A DNA stretch of 64,000 bases from Serinibacter salmoneus (GTDB lineage Bacteria > Actinomycetota > Actinomycetes > Actinomycetales > Beutenbergiaceae), in the NCBI RefSeq assembly GCF_002563925.1, contig NZ_PDJD01000001.1:1680973-1744972 (forward strand), written 5' to 3'. Every line of letters begins with the position of its first letter. The stretch's first letter is position 1. This document shows, piece after piece, positions 25,656 to 34,303 of this stretch. A program made the translations under genes and the position numbers. The notes beneath the pieces are model-generated. The model was not told the origin of the DNA and searched no databases. It saw only the letters and a program-made list of their open reading frames with translations.

Positions 25656-28600
25656 TCAGACGCTGAAGTACTTGGCCTCCGGGTGGTGGAACACGAACGC
25701 GTCCGTGGACTGCTCGGGGTGCAGCTGGAGCTCCTCGCTCAACTGCACGCCCATCCGCTCCGGGCGCAGCAGTTCCACCACCTTGCGGCGGTCGGCCATG
25801 TCCGGGCAGGCGGGATAGCCCAGGGAGAACCGCGCCCCGCGGTACTCCAGCTTGAACAGGCCCTCCTTCTGCGCCGGCTCCTCGTCGCCGAAGCCGAGGT
25901 CGGCGCGGATGCGCGCGTGCCAGTACTCCGCGAGCGCCTCGGTCAGCTGCATCACGAGGCCGTTGAGTTCGAGGTAGTCGCGATAGGAGTCCTGCGCGAA
26001 CATCTGCGCCGTCACCTCATCCACGTGGGCCCCGGCCGTGACGAGCTGGATGGGCAGCACGTCCACCCGCCCCTGCGCCTCCACCGCCTCCCGGGAGCGC
26101 ACGAAGTCCGCCAGGCACAGGTGCCGGTCGCGGCGCTGACGCGGGAAGGTGAAGCGCAGCCGCTCGGCGTCGAGCCCGAGCCCGCCGCCGCTGCCGCCGT
26201 CGGGCGCGAGCAGCCCGGGTGTGCCGAGCACGCCGGTGGGGTCGTCGCCGTGGTGGAGCACCACCACCTCGCTCCCCGCGCTGTACACGGGGAAGTACCC
26301 GTAGGCCACCGAGGCATCCAGCATCCCCTCGGCGAGGATCCGGTCCAGCCAGTACCGCAGCCGGGGCTTCCCCTCGGTGGCGACCAGCTCCTCGTAGGAG
26401 GCGCCGCCCTCCCCGCGCCCGGGCTTGAGGCCCCACTGCCCCATGAAGGTGGCGCGCTCGTCCAGGAAGGCGGAGAACTCCGCCAGTGGCACCCCGCGCA
26501 CGATCCGGGTGCCCCAGAACGGGGGCGCGGGTACGGCGTTGTCGGTGGCCACGTCGGAGCGCTGCGGCATCGCCTCGGGTTCGGTGACGCTCAGGGTGCT
26601 GCGGGCGGTGCGGCGCTTGCGCAGCGCGGGCAGGCCCACGGAGTCCGCATCCGCGCCGCGGGCGATCGCCACGAGCGGCTCCATGAGGGCGAGGCCCTCG
26701 AAGGCGTCCCGGGCGTAGCGCACCACGCCGGGGAACTCCCCCTGCAGGTCGTCCTCCACGAAGGGGCGGGTCAGGGCGGCGCCGCCCAGCAGCACGGGCC
26801 AGCGCTCGGCCAGGCCGCGGGCGGTGAGCTCGGCGAGGTTCTCCTTCATCACCATGGTCGACTTGACCAGCAGGCCGGACATCCCGATCACGTCCGCCCG
26901 GTGCTCCTCGGCGGCGGCGATGATGTCCGCGATGGGCTGCTTGATGCCGAGGTTGACCACGGTGTAGCCGTTGTTGGTCAGGATGATGTCCACGAGGTTC
27001 TTGCCGATGTCGTGCACGTCGCCGCGCACGGTCGCCAGCACGATGGTGCCCTTACCGGCCTCGTCGGTGCGCTCCATGTGGGGTTCCAGGAGTGCGACGG
27101 CGCTCTTCATCACCTCGGCGCTGGTGAGCACGAACGGCAGCTGCATCTCCCCGGCGCCGAACCGCTCCCCCACCACCTTCATGCCGGCCAGCAGGTGCTC
27201 GTTGACGATGTCCAGCGCCGAGAGGCCCCCGGCCATCGCCTCGGTCAGGTCGTCGGCCAGCCCCTTGGACTCGCCGTCGATGATGCGGCGCTGCAGCCGC
27301 TCCCCGACCGGCAGGGAGGCGAGCTCGGCGGCGCGGGCATCGCGCAGCGCCTGGGCGTTCACCCCCGCGAACAGGTCCAGCATCCGGGTCAACGGGTCGT
27401 CCACCAGGGTGCCATCCTCGTCGTAGCGGCGTCGGTCCCACACCAGGTCCAGCGCCGTCTCGCGCTGCTCGGGGGTGAGGGAGGCCAGCGGCACGATCTT
27501 CGCGGCGTCCACGATCGCGGAGTCCAGGCCCGCCTGCACGGCCTCGTGCAGGAACACGGAGTTCAGTACACTGCGGGCGGCCGGGTTGAGGCCGAAGGAG
27601 ACGTTGGAGACACCGAGCGTGGTGTGCACGCCGGGGAAGGCCTCGGTGACGCGCCGGATCGCCTCGATGGTCTCGATCGCGTCCCGCCGGGTCTCCTCCT
27701 GACCGGTGGCGATCGGGAAGGTGAGGCAGTCCACGATGATGTCGGAGACCTCCAGCCCCCAGGTCTGGGTGAGCTCGGTGATCAGCCGGGTGGCGATCGC
27801 GACCTTGTGCTCGGCGGTGCGGGCCTGCCCCTCCTCGTCGATGGTGAGGGCGACCACGGCCGCCCCGTGTTCGCGCACCAGCGGCATGATGCGTGCAAAC
27901 CGGGAGCCCTCGCCGTCGCCGTCCTCGTAGTTGACGGAGTTCACCACGGGCCGACCGCCGATCCGCTCCAGCCCCGCGGCGAGCACCGCCGGCTCGGTGG
28001 AGTCCACCACCAGCGGCAGGGTGGAGGCCGAGGCGAACCGGGCGACGACCTCGCTGACGTCCGCCACGCCGTCACGCCCCACGTAGTCCACGCACACGTC
28101 CAGCAGGTGGGCACCCACCCGGATCTGGTTGCGCGCGATCTGCACGCACTCCTCCCAGTTGCCCTCCAGCATCGCCTCGCGGAAGGCCTTGGAGCCGTTG
28201 GCGTTGGTGCGCTCCCCGATCGCGAGGTAGGAGGCGTCCTGGGCGAAGGGGACGTGTTGGTACAGGCTCGCCACCCCGGGCTCGGGGGTGGGGGTGCGCT
28301 CGGGCAGGGGCAGGTCCCGCACCCGCTCCACCACGGCCGCGAGGTGCTCCGGCGTGGTGCCGCAGCATCCGCCCACCAGGGAGATCCCGAACTCCTTGAC
28401 GAACTGCTCGTGCGCGCTGGCGAGCTCGGCCGGGGTCAGGGGGTACTCGGCGCCGTCCTTGCCGAGCACCGGCAGTCCGGCGTTCGGCATGCACACGATC
28501 GGCACCCGGGAGCGCTGGGAGAGCTGCCGCAGGTGCTCGCTCATCTCCGCGGGCCCGGTCGCGCAGTTCAGCCCGATGGCATCCACTCCGAGGGCCTCCA

Positions 28601-29306
28601 GGGCGGTCAGCGCGGCCGTGATCTCCGAGCCCACGAGCATGGTGCCGGTGGTCTCCACGGTGACCTCCACGAAGATGGGCAGCCGCACCCCCGCCGCCAC
28701 GATCGCGGCCTTGCAGCCGTTCACCGCGGCCTTCGTCTGCAGCAGGTCCTGGGAGGTCTCCACGAGGAACGCGTCGGCGCCGCCCTCGATCAGTCCGGTG
28801 GCGGCCTCGGCGAAGGTGTCCCGCAGTTGGGCGTAGGAGATGTGCCCGAGGCTCGGCAGCTTGGTGCCGGGACCCATCGAGCCGAGCACCCACCGCATCC
28901 GGCCGTCCTCGGCGGCCGCCGCCTCCACGCGTTCGCGCGCCAGGGCAGCGCCCGCGCGGGCCAGTTCGGTGATGCGCTCGGCGATGCCGTAGTCGGAGAG
29001 GTTGGAGTAGTTCGCGCCGAAGGTGTTCGACTCGATGCAGTCCGACCCGGCCGCGAGGAAGGAATCGTGCACGGCGGCGATGATGTCGGGCCGGGTGAGG
29101 GTGAGGATCTCGTTGCAGCCCTCCAGGTCGGCGTAGTCCGCCAGCGTCGGGTCGTGCCGCTGGATCATCGTGCCCATCGCGCCGTCGGCGACCACCACCC
29201 GGGTGGCCATCGCCGCCAGCAGCGCCCGCGAGCGCTCCGGGCGCGGGAACGGCGCGATGTCCAGCGGGTGCAGGGGCTGCGGGGGCGCGGATGCGGTGAC
29301 ACTCAC
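25656..29306 (-). CDS. metH: Cobalamin-dependent methionine synthase
   Basis: A 1216-residue protein with all four MetH modules in order. The homocysteine domain starts with VVADGAMGTMIQ and carries zinc cysteines in LNCATGP and GGCCGTTPEH. The folate domain follows (IGERTNANGSKAF, about residue 360). The cobalamin cap and binding domains come next, with the cobalt-ligating histidine in GDVHDIGKN (about residue 761). The C-terminal reactivation domain binds S-adenosylmethionine (RFSLGYPACPD). It methylates homocysteine using 5-methyltetrahydrofolate. GTG at 29306 is chosen because TAGACT lies seven bases upstream and no ribosome binding site exists, a leaderless arrangement. It converges on the predicted cobalamin importer genes. 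Confidence 0.97.
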   Translation of the reverse strand: MSVTASAPPQPLHPLDIAPFPRPERSRALLAAMATRVVVADGAMGTMIQRHDPTLADYADLEGCNEILTLTRPDIIAAVHDSFLAAGSDCIESNTFGANYSNLSDYGIAERITELARAGAALARERVEAAAAEDGRMRWVLGSMGPGTKLPSLGHISYAQLRDTFAEAATGLIEGGADAFLVETSQDLLQTKAAVNGCKAAIVAAGVRLPIFVEVTVETTGTMLVGSEITAALTALEALGVDAIGLNCATGPAEMSEHLRQLSQRSRVPIVCMPNAGLPVLGKDGAEYPLTPAELASAHEQFVKEFGISLVGGCCGTTPEHLAAVVERVRDLPLPERTPTPEPGVASLYQHVPFAQDASYLAIGERTNANGSKAFREAMLEGNWEECVQIARNQIRVGAHLLDVCVDYVGRDGVADVSEVVARFASASTLPLVVDSTEPAVLAAGLERIGGRPVVNSVNYEDGDGEGSRFARIMPLVREHGAAVVALTIDEEGQARTAEHKVAIATRLITELTQTWGLEVSDIIVDCLTFPIATGQEETRRDAIETIEAIRRVTEAFPGVHTTLGVSNVSFGLNPAARSVLNSVFLHEAVQAGLDSAIVDAAKIVPLASLTPEQRETALDLVWDRRRYDEDGTLVDDPLTRMLDLFAGVNAQALRDARAAELASLPVGERLQRRIIDGESKGLADDLTEAMAGGLSALDIVNEHLLAGMKVVGERFGAGEMQLPFVLTSAEVMKSAVALLEPHMERTDEAGKGTIVLATVRGDVHDIGKNLVDIILTNNGYTVVNLGIKQPIADIIAAAEEHRADVIGMSGLLVKSTMVMKENLAELTARGLAERWPVLLGGAALTRPFVEDDLQGEFPGVVRYARDAFEGLALMEPLVAIARGADADSVGLPALRKRRTARSTLSVTEPEAMPQRSDVATDNAVPAPPFWGTRIVRGVPLAEFSAFLDERATFMGQWGLKPGRGEGGASYEELVATEGKPRLRYWLDRILAEGMLDASVAYGYFPVYSAGSEVVVLHHGDDPTGVLGTPGLLAPDGGSGGGLGLDAERLRFTFPRQRRDRHLCLADFVRSREAVEAQGRVDVLPIQLVTAGAHVDEVTAQMFAQDSYRDYLELNGLVMQLTEALAEYWHARIRADLGFGDEEPAQKEGLFKLEYRGARFSLGYPACPDMADRRKVVELLRPERMGVQLSEELQLHPEQSTDAFVFHHPEAKYFSV

Positions 29307-29313
29307 GCAGGCG

Positions 29314-29319
29314 AGTCTA
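29314..29319 (-). promoter_or_regulatory. -10 hexamer of leaderless metH promoter
   Basis: Minus-strand TAGACT, then seven bases, then the metH GTG. With no leader there is no room for a cobalamin or SAM riboswitch. Confidence 0.55.
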
Positions 29320-29335
29320 GGGTCGGGGCGCCCGG

Positions 29336-29851
29336 TCACCTCGTTGGGCGCCCGGGGGTCTCAAGGTAGGTCCGCAGCCCGCGCTCCCCCGCGCTCATCA
29401 CGTGGGCGTGACTGGCCGCGAGTGCCCAGGGCGCAAGCCGCTCCCCCACGCGCAGGGCCGGACGCACGGTCCGCACCCGCCAATCGATGCGGACCAGGCA
29501 GGACGGCGCAGCCGCCCCAGCAACGCCGGTGGGCTCGATGCGGGCACGGGCCACGCCCCGCAGGTCCCCGACGGCGCGCAGCACCACCGCGGCTGGTTCC
29601 CCCGGGCGCTGCGGTGGCTGGGCCTCGCTCACCTCCAGCCCGAGCCGCAGCCGGTAGCCGGGTGCCCGGAAGTCCAGCGCGGAGCGGGCACCGATCCAGC
29701 CGTGCTCGGTGGTGCGGATCGGGACGACGCGCAGCCCCGGCCACCAGTGGGGCCAGGACGGGGTGTCGGTGAGCACCTCCCAGGCGCGGGTGGTGTCCAC
29801 CGGCAGCGGCCAGGCGCTGGTGAAATGCCACATCCGTCCAGGAGGGCTCAT
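29336..29851 (-). CDS. SRPBCC-fold (polyketide cyclase/START-like) protein
   Basis: A 171-residue protein of the SRPBCC superfamily, small alpha/beta grip proteins with a hydrophobic ligand cavity. The opening FTSAWPLPVDTTRAWEVLTD and the W..WWPGL segment match the family start (helix after the first strand), and a long C-terminal helix ends the fold. Ligand and role are unknown; relatives include polyketide cyclases and lipid or coenzyme carriers. ATG at 29851 is the natural start; TACCGT lies eight bases upstream (29860-29865), a borderline leaderless arrangement. It lies 29 bases before the metH start in the same direction, but metH seems to have its own promoter. Confidence 0.75.
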   Translation of the reverse strand: MSPPGRMWHFTSAWPLPVDTTRAWEVLTDTPSWPHWWPGLRVVPIRTTEHGWIGARSALDFRAPGYRLRLGLEVSEAQPPQRPGEPAAVVLRAVGDLRGVARARIEPTGVAGAAAPSCLVRIDWRVRTVRPALRVGERLAPWALAASHAHVMSAGERGLRTYLETPGRPTR

Positions 29852-30014
29852 GCTGTGCGACGGTACCGGCACGGGGCACACGTTGTCGCGGATGGAAGGG
29901 CCCAACGTCCCACGCCGCGCAGAAAGTGGTCTCCTACGGTCGAAGGAGATGGGTCCACCATCGGCCGTTCGGGCGAGACACCGCCTGCCTCGCCCCTCGC
30001 GTGAAGGAGCGATC

Positions 30015-31076
30015 ATGAAGGCTGCTCGATACTACGACCGCGGCGACATCCGCATCGAGGACATCCCCGAGCCCACACTCGAGCCCGGCACCGTGGGCAT
30101 CGACATCGCCTACTGCGGCATCTGCGGCTCCGACCTGCACGAGTACCTGGAGGGCCCGATCTTCGTGCCGCCCGCGGGTCACCCGCACCCGATCTCCGGT
30201 GAGTCGGCGCCGGTGACCATGGGCCACGAGATGTCCGGTGTGGTCAACGCCGTCGGAGAGGGTGTGACGGATCTCGCGGTGGGTGACCGCGTCGTGGTCG
30301 AGCCCTACATTCTCGGCGAGGACGTCGACACCAGCACCGAGAACGATGCCTACCACCTCTCGCCGAACATGACCTTCATCGGCCTGGGCGGCGGAGGCGG
30401 CGGCCTGTCGGAGAAGATCGTGGTGAAGCGACGCTGGGTCCACCCGGTGGGCGACATCCCCCTGGACGAGGCGGCACTGATCGAGCCCCTCTCGGTCGGC
30501 TACCACGCCTTCAAGCGCTCGGGCGGCAAGGCCGGTGACGTCGCCCTGATCACCGGCGCGGGGCCGATCGGCCTGCTGACCGCCGCCGTCCTGAAGGCCG
30601 AGGGCATCACGGTCGCGATCTCCGAACCGAGTCCGCTCCGCCGCAGCAAGGCGCTGGAGACGGGCGTGGCCGACCACGTGTTCGACCCGCGCGAGGTCGA
30701 CGTCGTGGCGAAGGTCCGCGAGCTCACCGGTCGGGGCGCCGACATCGCCTTCGAGTGCACCTCGGTGCAGCCCGCGCTCGACACCCTCTTCGAGGCGGTC
30801 AAGCCCACCGGGGTGATCGTCGTCGTGTCCATCTGGGGCAAGCCGGCCACGCTGGACATGCAGCACCTGGTGCTGAAGGAGGTCGATCTGCGCGGCACGA
30901 TCGCCTACGTCAACTCTCACCCGGAGACGATCGCTCTGGTGAAGTCCGGCAAGGTGGACCTCAAGCCGTTCATCACCGCCACGATCGGGCTGGACGACCT
31001 CGTGGAGAAGGGTTTCGACACCCTCATCAACCGCAACGAGACCGCGGTGAAGATCCTGGTGGATCCCCGCCTGTGA
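30015..31076 (+). CDS. Zinc-type 2,3-butanediol dehydrogenase
   Basis: A 353-residue medium-chain dehydrogenase closely following (R,R)-butanediol dehydrogenases: YCGICGSDLHEYLEGPIF with the catalytic-zinc Cys near residue 37, GHEMSG (near 71) and the EPLSVGYHA segment. NAD binding uses GAGPIGLL. It would interconvert acetoin and 2,3-butanediol, balancing NADH during fermentation. The loop that normally carries four cysteines for the structural zinc is replaced by a Cys-free stretch (YILGEDVDTSTENDAYHLSP), so only one zinc is expected. ATG at 30015 follows AAGGAG by five bases. A hairpin at 31088 terminates the gene. Confidence 0.9.
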   Translation: MKAARYYDRGDIRIEDIPEPTLEPGTVGIDIAYCGICGSDLHEYLEGPIFVPPAGHPHPISGESAPVTMGHEMSGVVNAVGEGVTDLAVGDRVVVEPYILGEDVDTSTENDAYHLSPNMTFIGLGGGGGGLSEKIVVKRRWVHPVGDIPLDEAALIEPLSVGYHAFKRSGGKAGDVALITGAGPIGLLTAAVLKAEGITVAISEPSPLRRSKALETGVADHVFDPREVDVVAKVRELTGRGADIAFECTSVQPALDTLFEAVKPTGVIVVVSIWGKPATLDMQHLVLKEVDLRGTIAYVNSHPETIALVKSGKVDLKPFITATIGLDDLVEKGFDTLINRNETAVKILVDPRL

Positions 31077-31087
31077 GGTGACGAGGA

Positions 31088-31122
31088 CCGCGCTGCGCGG
31101 CGCTACCAGCCGCGCAGCGCGG
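31088..31122. terminator. Bidirectional hairpin between convergent genes
   Basis: CCGCGCTGCGCGGC (31088-31101) and GCCGCGCAGCGCGG (31109-31122) form a perfect 14-bp stem with a 7-base loop. The right arm lies within the last codons of the minus-strand thioesterase gene, so it could terminate both genes. Confidence 0.7.
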
Positions 31123-31546
31123 GGACCTCGCCGAGGTACTGCTCGAACTCGGCACGCTCCGCGTCGTCGAACGGCTGCGAGCGCCCGGTGCCCTGGTTCA
31201 CCTGCACCATGCGGGAGCGCGCCACCAGGTAGGTGCGGTCGCCGCCGGTGGAGGAGACTTCGTAGCCGAGGTCGACCGAGGAGCTCCCGATCCGGGTGAC
31301 CCACACCTCCACGGCCACCGGGTCTGCGGTGAAGGGGATCGCGGCCTGGTAGTCGATCTCGTGCTTGACCACCACGAGCACCCGGTCGGTGATGCGACCG
31401 GCGGCGTCCACACCCATCGAGGGGAAGGCGGTGAAGCGCGCATCGTCCAGGAAGCGCAGGAACGCGGCATTGTTCACGTGGCCGAACAGGTCGATGTCGG
31501 ACCATCTCACGGGCATCACGACCCGGGCGCGCTGCGGGGAGTTCAC
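31103..31546 (-). CDS. Acyl-CoA thioesterase, hotdog fold
   Basis: A complete 147-residue 4HBT-type protein. The family signature is clear: RWSDIDLFGHVNNAAFLRFLDD, split as RWSDIDLFGHVNN with the catalytic Asp, then the long hotdog helix, and EIDYQAAIPFTADPVAVE. Such YbgC/FcbC-like enzymes hydrolyse short or aromatic acyl-CoAs. It is a paralogue of the truncated gene at 1-309. GTG at 31546 is the start; TACCGT lies six bases upstream and no ribosome binding site is seen, so the mRNA is probably leaderless. Its 3' end overlaps the terminator shared with the butanediol dehydrogenase gene. Confidence 0.9.
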   Translation of the reverse strand: MNSPQRARVVMPVRWSDIDLFGHVNNAAFLRFLDDARFTAFPSMGVDAAGRITDRVLVVVKHEIDYQAAIPFTADPVAVEVWVTRIGSSSVDLGYEVSSTGGDRTYLVARSRMVQVNQGTGRSQPFDDAERAEFEQYLGEVPALRGW

Positions 31547-31552
31547 GCGCCC

Positions 31553-31558
31553 ACGGTA
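31553..31558 (-). promoter_or_regulatory. -10 hexamer of leaderless thioesterase promoter
   Basis: TACCGT on the minus strand, six bases before GTG at 31546. A divergent counterpart for the next gene lies 32 bases away. Confidence 0.5.
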
Positions 31559-31589
31559 CCCGGTACTGCGAGTACCGGGTCGTCTTCCC

Positions 31590-31595
31590 TACCAT
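31590..31595 (+). promoter_or_regulatory. -10 hexamer of leaderless NTF2-like gene promoter
   Basis: TACCAT followed by seven bases and ATG at 31603, without a ribosome binding site. Confidence 0.5.
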
Positions 31596-31602
31596 CGTGG
31601 GC

Positions 31603-32055
31603 ATGAGCCGCACACCCGCAGAGCACCTTCACGAACTGCACCGCGCGCTGGAGTCCGGCGACCACGGTGAACAACTGCGCCACCTGTTCACCCCCGATGC
31701 CCAGACCCTGGAACGCCCGAACCTGCTCAACCCCCGCGGGGCGACCACGCCGCTGGAGGCGATGCTGGCGGCCTCGGCCGCCGGCGCAGGCCTGCTGGCC
31801 TGGCAGCGGTACCGCACCTGGGACGTGATCGAGAGCGGCCCGACGGCGATCGCGCGGGCCACCTGGAACGCCGAGATCGCCGTGGACGCCGGGCCCTTCC
31901 GCGCCGGTCAGCGCCTGACGGCGCACCTCGCGCAGTTCGTCACCATCCGGGACGGGGCGATCGCGCAGATCGAGACCTACGACTGCTACGAGCCGTTCGA
32001 CGGCGAGGGTTCCTCGGGCGGGTCGGCCGACCCAGCAGACCCAGCCGACGCCTGA
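31603..32055 (+). CDS. NTF2/SnoaL-like protein
   Basis: A 150-residue protein with the cone-shaped NTF2-like (SnoaL) fold: an N-terminal helix (EHLHELHRALESGDHGEQLRHLF), then the first strand with the family's short acidic segment, and a final sheet (LTAHLAQFVTIRDGAIAQIETYDCYEPF, given here in outline) typical of ketosteroid-isomerase relatives. No catalytic residues can be assigned, and function is unknown. The last 15 codons are Gly/Ser/Ala/Asp-Pro repeats and overlap the 3' end of the convergent DUF808 gene by 70 bases. ATG at 31603 is favoured over GTG at 31597 by the promoter position. Confidence 0.75.
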   Translation: MSRTPAEHLHELHRALESGDHGEQLRHLFTPDAQTLERPNLLNPRGATTPLEAMLAASAAGAGLLAWQRYRTWDVIESGPTAIARATWNAEIAVDAGPFRAGQRLTAHLAQFVTIRDGAIAQIETYDCYEPFDGEGSSGGSADPADPADA

Positions 32056-32999
32056 GGGGTGTGCCCCGGGCCGTGGCGCAGCCGGCCGATACCGGTGACC
32101 ACGGCCACCACCACGGCGCCCACCACCACGCCGGCGATCGCGGAGCCGATCGTGTTGGTCAGCCATCCGAGGAAGCCCCCGAGGGCGCCCGTGGCGTGCA
32201 GCACCCACTCCTCGGTGTGGTGCACCAGCTCGTAGGGGGCGTGCCAGCCGAGTTCATCCGCGCCGACCAGCAGGATGTGCCCGCCGACCCACAGCATCGC
32301 GGCGATCCCCACGGTGGCCAGCGCTGCCAGCACGGCGGGCATCGCACGCACCAGGCCCACTCCCAGGCGAGCCACGGCCTGGTTCTCCCGTTGCGCGAGC
32401 CGCAGCCCGACGTCGTCCATCTTCACGATCAGCGCCACGACCCCGTACACCAGGGCGGTGATGGCGAACGCGACCACGACAAGCACGACGGCGCGCATCC
32501 AGAACGTCTCCGCGGCGACCTCGTTGAGTGAGATCACCATGATCTCCGCGGAGAGCACGAGGTCGGTGCGGATGGCCCCGGAGATCATCACCTTCTCCGC
32601 CTCCGGCCCCTGCTCCACGGCGGGGCGGTGGGTGGTCTCGTGGTGGGCGAGCCTCTCCCAGATCTTCTCCGCGCCCTCGTAGGCGAGGTAGGTGCCGCCC
32701 AGCATGAGGATCGGGGTGAGCAGCCAGGGCAGGAACTCACTCAGCAGCAGCGCGGCCGGCAGAATGATCAGCAGCTTGTTGCGGATCGATCCGATGGCGA
32801 TCTTCCTGATGATCGGCAGCTCGCGGTTCGGCTTCGCGCCGTGCACGAATCGCGGCGTGACGGCGGCGTCGTCGACGACCACCCCGACCGCCTTCGCGCT
32901 CGCGCGACCCGCGGCGGCCCCGATGTCGTCCACCGAGGCGGCGGCGATCTTCGCGATCGCCGCGACGTCGTCCAGCAGTGCGGCTAGTCCCCCGGCCAT
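31986..32999 (-). CDS. DUF808 family membrane protein
   Basis: A 337-residue inner-membrane protein matching DUF808 (YedI family) over its length: GGLAALLDDVAAIAKIAAAS at the start, VDDAAVTPRFVHG, RELPIIRKIAIGSIRNKLLI and LMLGGTYLAYEGAEKI, with about six hydrophobic helices. Function is unknown. ATG at 32999 begins three bases after the stop of the antiporter gene, so the two are one operon. The C-terminal tail is a low-complexity Ser/Gly/Pro/Glu stretch that overlaps the tail of the opposite NTF2-like gene. Confidence 0.88.
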   Translation of the reverse strand: MAGGLAALLDDVAAIAKIAAASVDDIGAAAGRASAKAVGVVVDDAAVTPRFVHGAKPNRELPIIRKIAIGSIRNKLLIILPAALLLSEFLPWLLTPILMLGGTYLAYEGAEKIWERLAHHETTHRPAVEQGPEAEKVMISGAIRTDLVLSAEIMVISLNEVAAETFWMRAVVLVVVAFAITALVYGVVALIVKMDDVGLRLAQRENQAVARLGVGLVRAMPAVLAALATVGIAAMLWVGGHILLVGADELGWHAPYELVHHTEEWVLHATGALGGFLGWLTNTIGSAIAGVVVGAVVVAVVTGIGRLRHGPGHTPQASAGSAGSADPPEEPSPSNGS

Positions 33000-33002
33000 G
33001 CG

Positions 33003-34211
33003 CTATCCCCTCTCGGCCGGCACCTCGTCCGGCAGTCCGTTGCGGCGGCCGTAGGCCCCTACGGCCTGCGCCATCAGCGGCATCACGAGAACGCTGAGCG
33101 CGCCGGCGGCCACCAACACGCCCGCGATGTCGGAGGGCACGGCCTCGGCGGCGACCGCCACGCTCATCACAGCCACGATCATCGGCAGGCTGGTCGCGGA
33201 GTAGGTCGCGACCTGAAGCCTCCCGTTCGGGGTGAGATCGCTGCGCCGGTCCAGCCGCAGCTCGACCCAGACCGGCACGCCGCGCACCACGATCATCACC
33301 ACGAGGAAGCCGATCAGCAGCGTCGGGTCGGCCGCCACGCTCGCCGGGGAGATGCTCATGCCGGAGATCACGAAGAAGATCGGGATGAGGAACCCGTATC
33401 CGATCGCATCGAGCTTCATCTCCAGTCGCTCGTCGCCCTGGGGCAGGAGACGGCGCAGGATGAAGCCGGCGGCGAAGGCCCCCAGGATGATGTCCAGGTC
33501 CATCAAGGCGGCGACCGTGATCAGCAGGATCAGCAGCAGGAGGGTGATGCGCACGCCGAGCTGGGAGGTGGTCTCCGACTTGTACCTGATGAGCTCCTTC
33601 AGCCGCGTGGACACCCGCTGCAGGCGCAACGGGATCACGGCGGCGACCACGGCCACGGCGGCGAACGCCAGCAGGACCAGGAGCGAGACAAGGGTGTTGC
33701 GCGTCCCGATCAGCAGCGCCATGGCCAGCACCGGCCCCAGCTCCCCCACGGCGCCGTGCACAGTGACGGACCTGCCCACGGCGGTGTTCTTCAGCCCGGC
33801 CTCGTGCAGGATCGGCAGGAGGGTCCCCAGCGCCGTGGCGGTCATCGCGATCGCGACCGAGAGTCCGGCGGTGCCGGAATCGCCCATCACGCCGAGCACG
33901 GACACCAGCCCGATGGCCAGCGCCAGGCTGACCAGCCAGGCCACCCAGGCGCGCTTGCCCCGGCGCCCCGTGAGTTCGGGAACTTCGATCTCGTAGCCGG
34001 CGATGAGGAAGAGCATCCCCAGGCCCAGTTCGGAGAGCAGGTCGATCGCCTCGCCGTCCGTGGCGATGCCCATCACGTGGGGGCCGATCACCATGCCGCC
34101 GACCAGCAGCAGCACCACCTCGGGCACCATCCGCAGCCGCGAGGTGAGGATCGGGGCCATCACCGCAATGAGGACGACGAGGGAGAGCGAGACGACGACG
34201 TCAGCAGGCAC
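33003..34211 (-). CDS. Cation:proton antiporter (CPA2 type)
   Basis: A 402-residue membrane protein with about twelve helices and the Na+/H+ exchanger fold of the KefB/CPA2 family: LLLVGGMVIGP early, ELGLGMLFLIAGYEIE (helix carrying the conserved acidic turn), AMTATALGTLLPIL and FFVISGMSISP. No C-terminal TrkA-N/RCK domain is present, so it is a short form. It probably exchanges Na+ or K+ for protons. GTG at 34211 follows AAGGGA by five bases; an upstream GTG would add a soluble leader without a ribosome binding site. DUF808 follows in the same operon. Confidence 0.88.
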   Translation of the reverse strand: MPADVVVSLSLVVLIAVMAPILTSRLRMVPEVVLLLVGGMVIGPHVMGIATDGEAIDLLSELGLGMLFLIAGYEIEVPELTGRRGKRAWVAWLVSLALAIGLVSVLGVMGDSGTAGLSVAIAMTATALGTLLPILHEAGLKNTAVGRSVTVHGAVGELGPVLAMALLIGTRNTLVSLLVLLAFAAVAVVAAVIPLRLQRVSTRLKELIRYKSETTSQLGVRITLLLLILLITVAALMDLDIILGAFAAGFILRRLLPQGDERLEMKLDAIGYGFLIPIFFVISGMSISPASVAADPTLLIGFLVVMIVVRGVPVWVELRLDRRSDLTPNGRLQVATYSATSLPMIVAVMSVAVAAEAVPSDIAGVLVAAGALSVLVMPLMAQAVGAYGRRNGLPDEVPAERG

Positions 34212-34303
34212 GACGGTCCCTTTCGGCACGAAGAACTGACGCCCGGACGAGCGCAAGCGTCAGCGTACTCAGATCACGTCGACATGTGCGCCACGCCGAG
34301 GCG

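Noticed and set aside
25641-29369. A 1242-codon open frame on the plus strand opposite metH
   Set aside because: metH on the other strand has all family motifs; the antisense translation is His/Gly/Val-rich without any recognisable domain, as expected from codon bias in GC-rich DNA.
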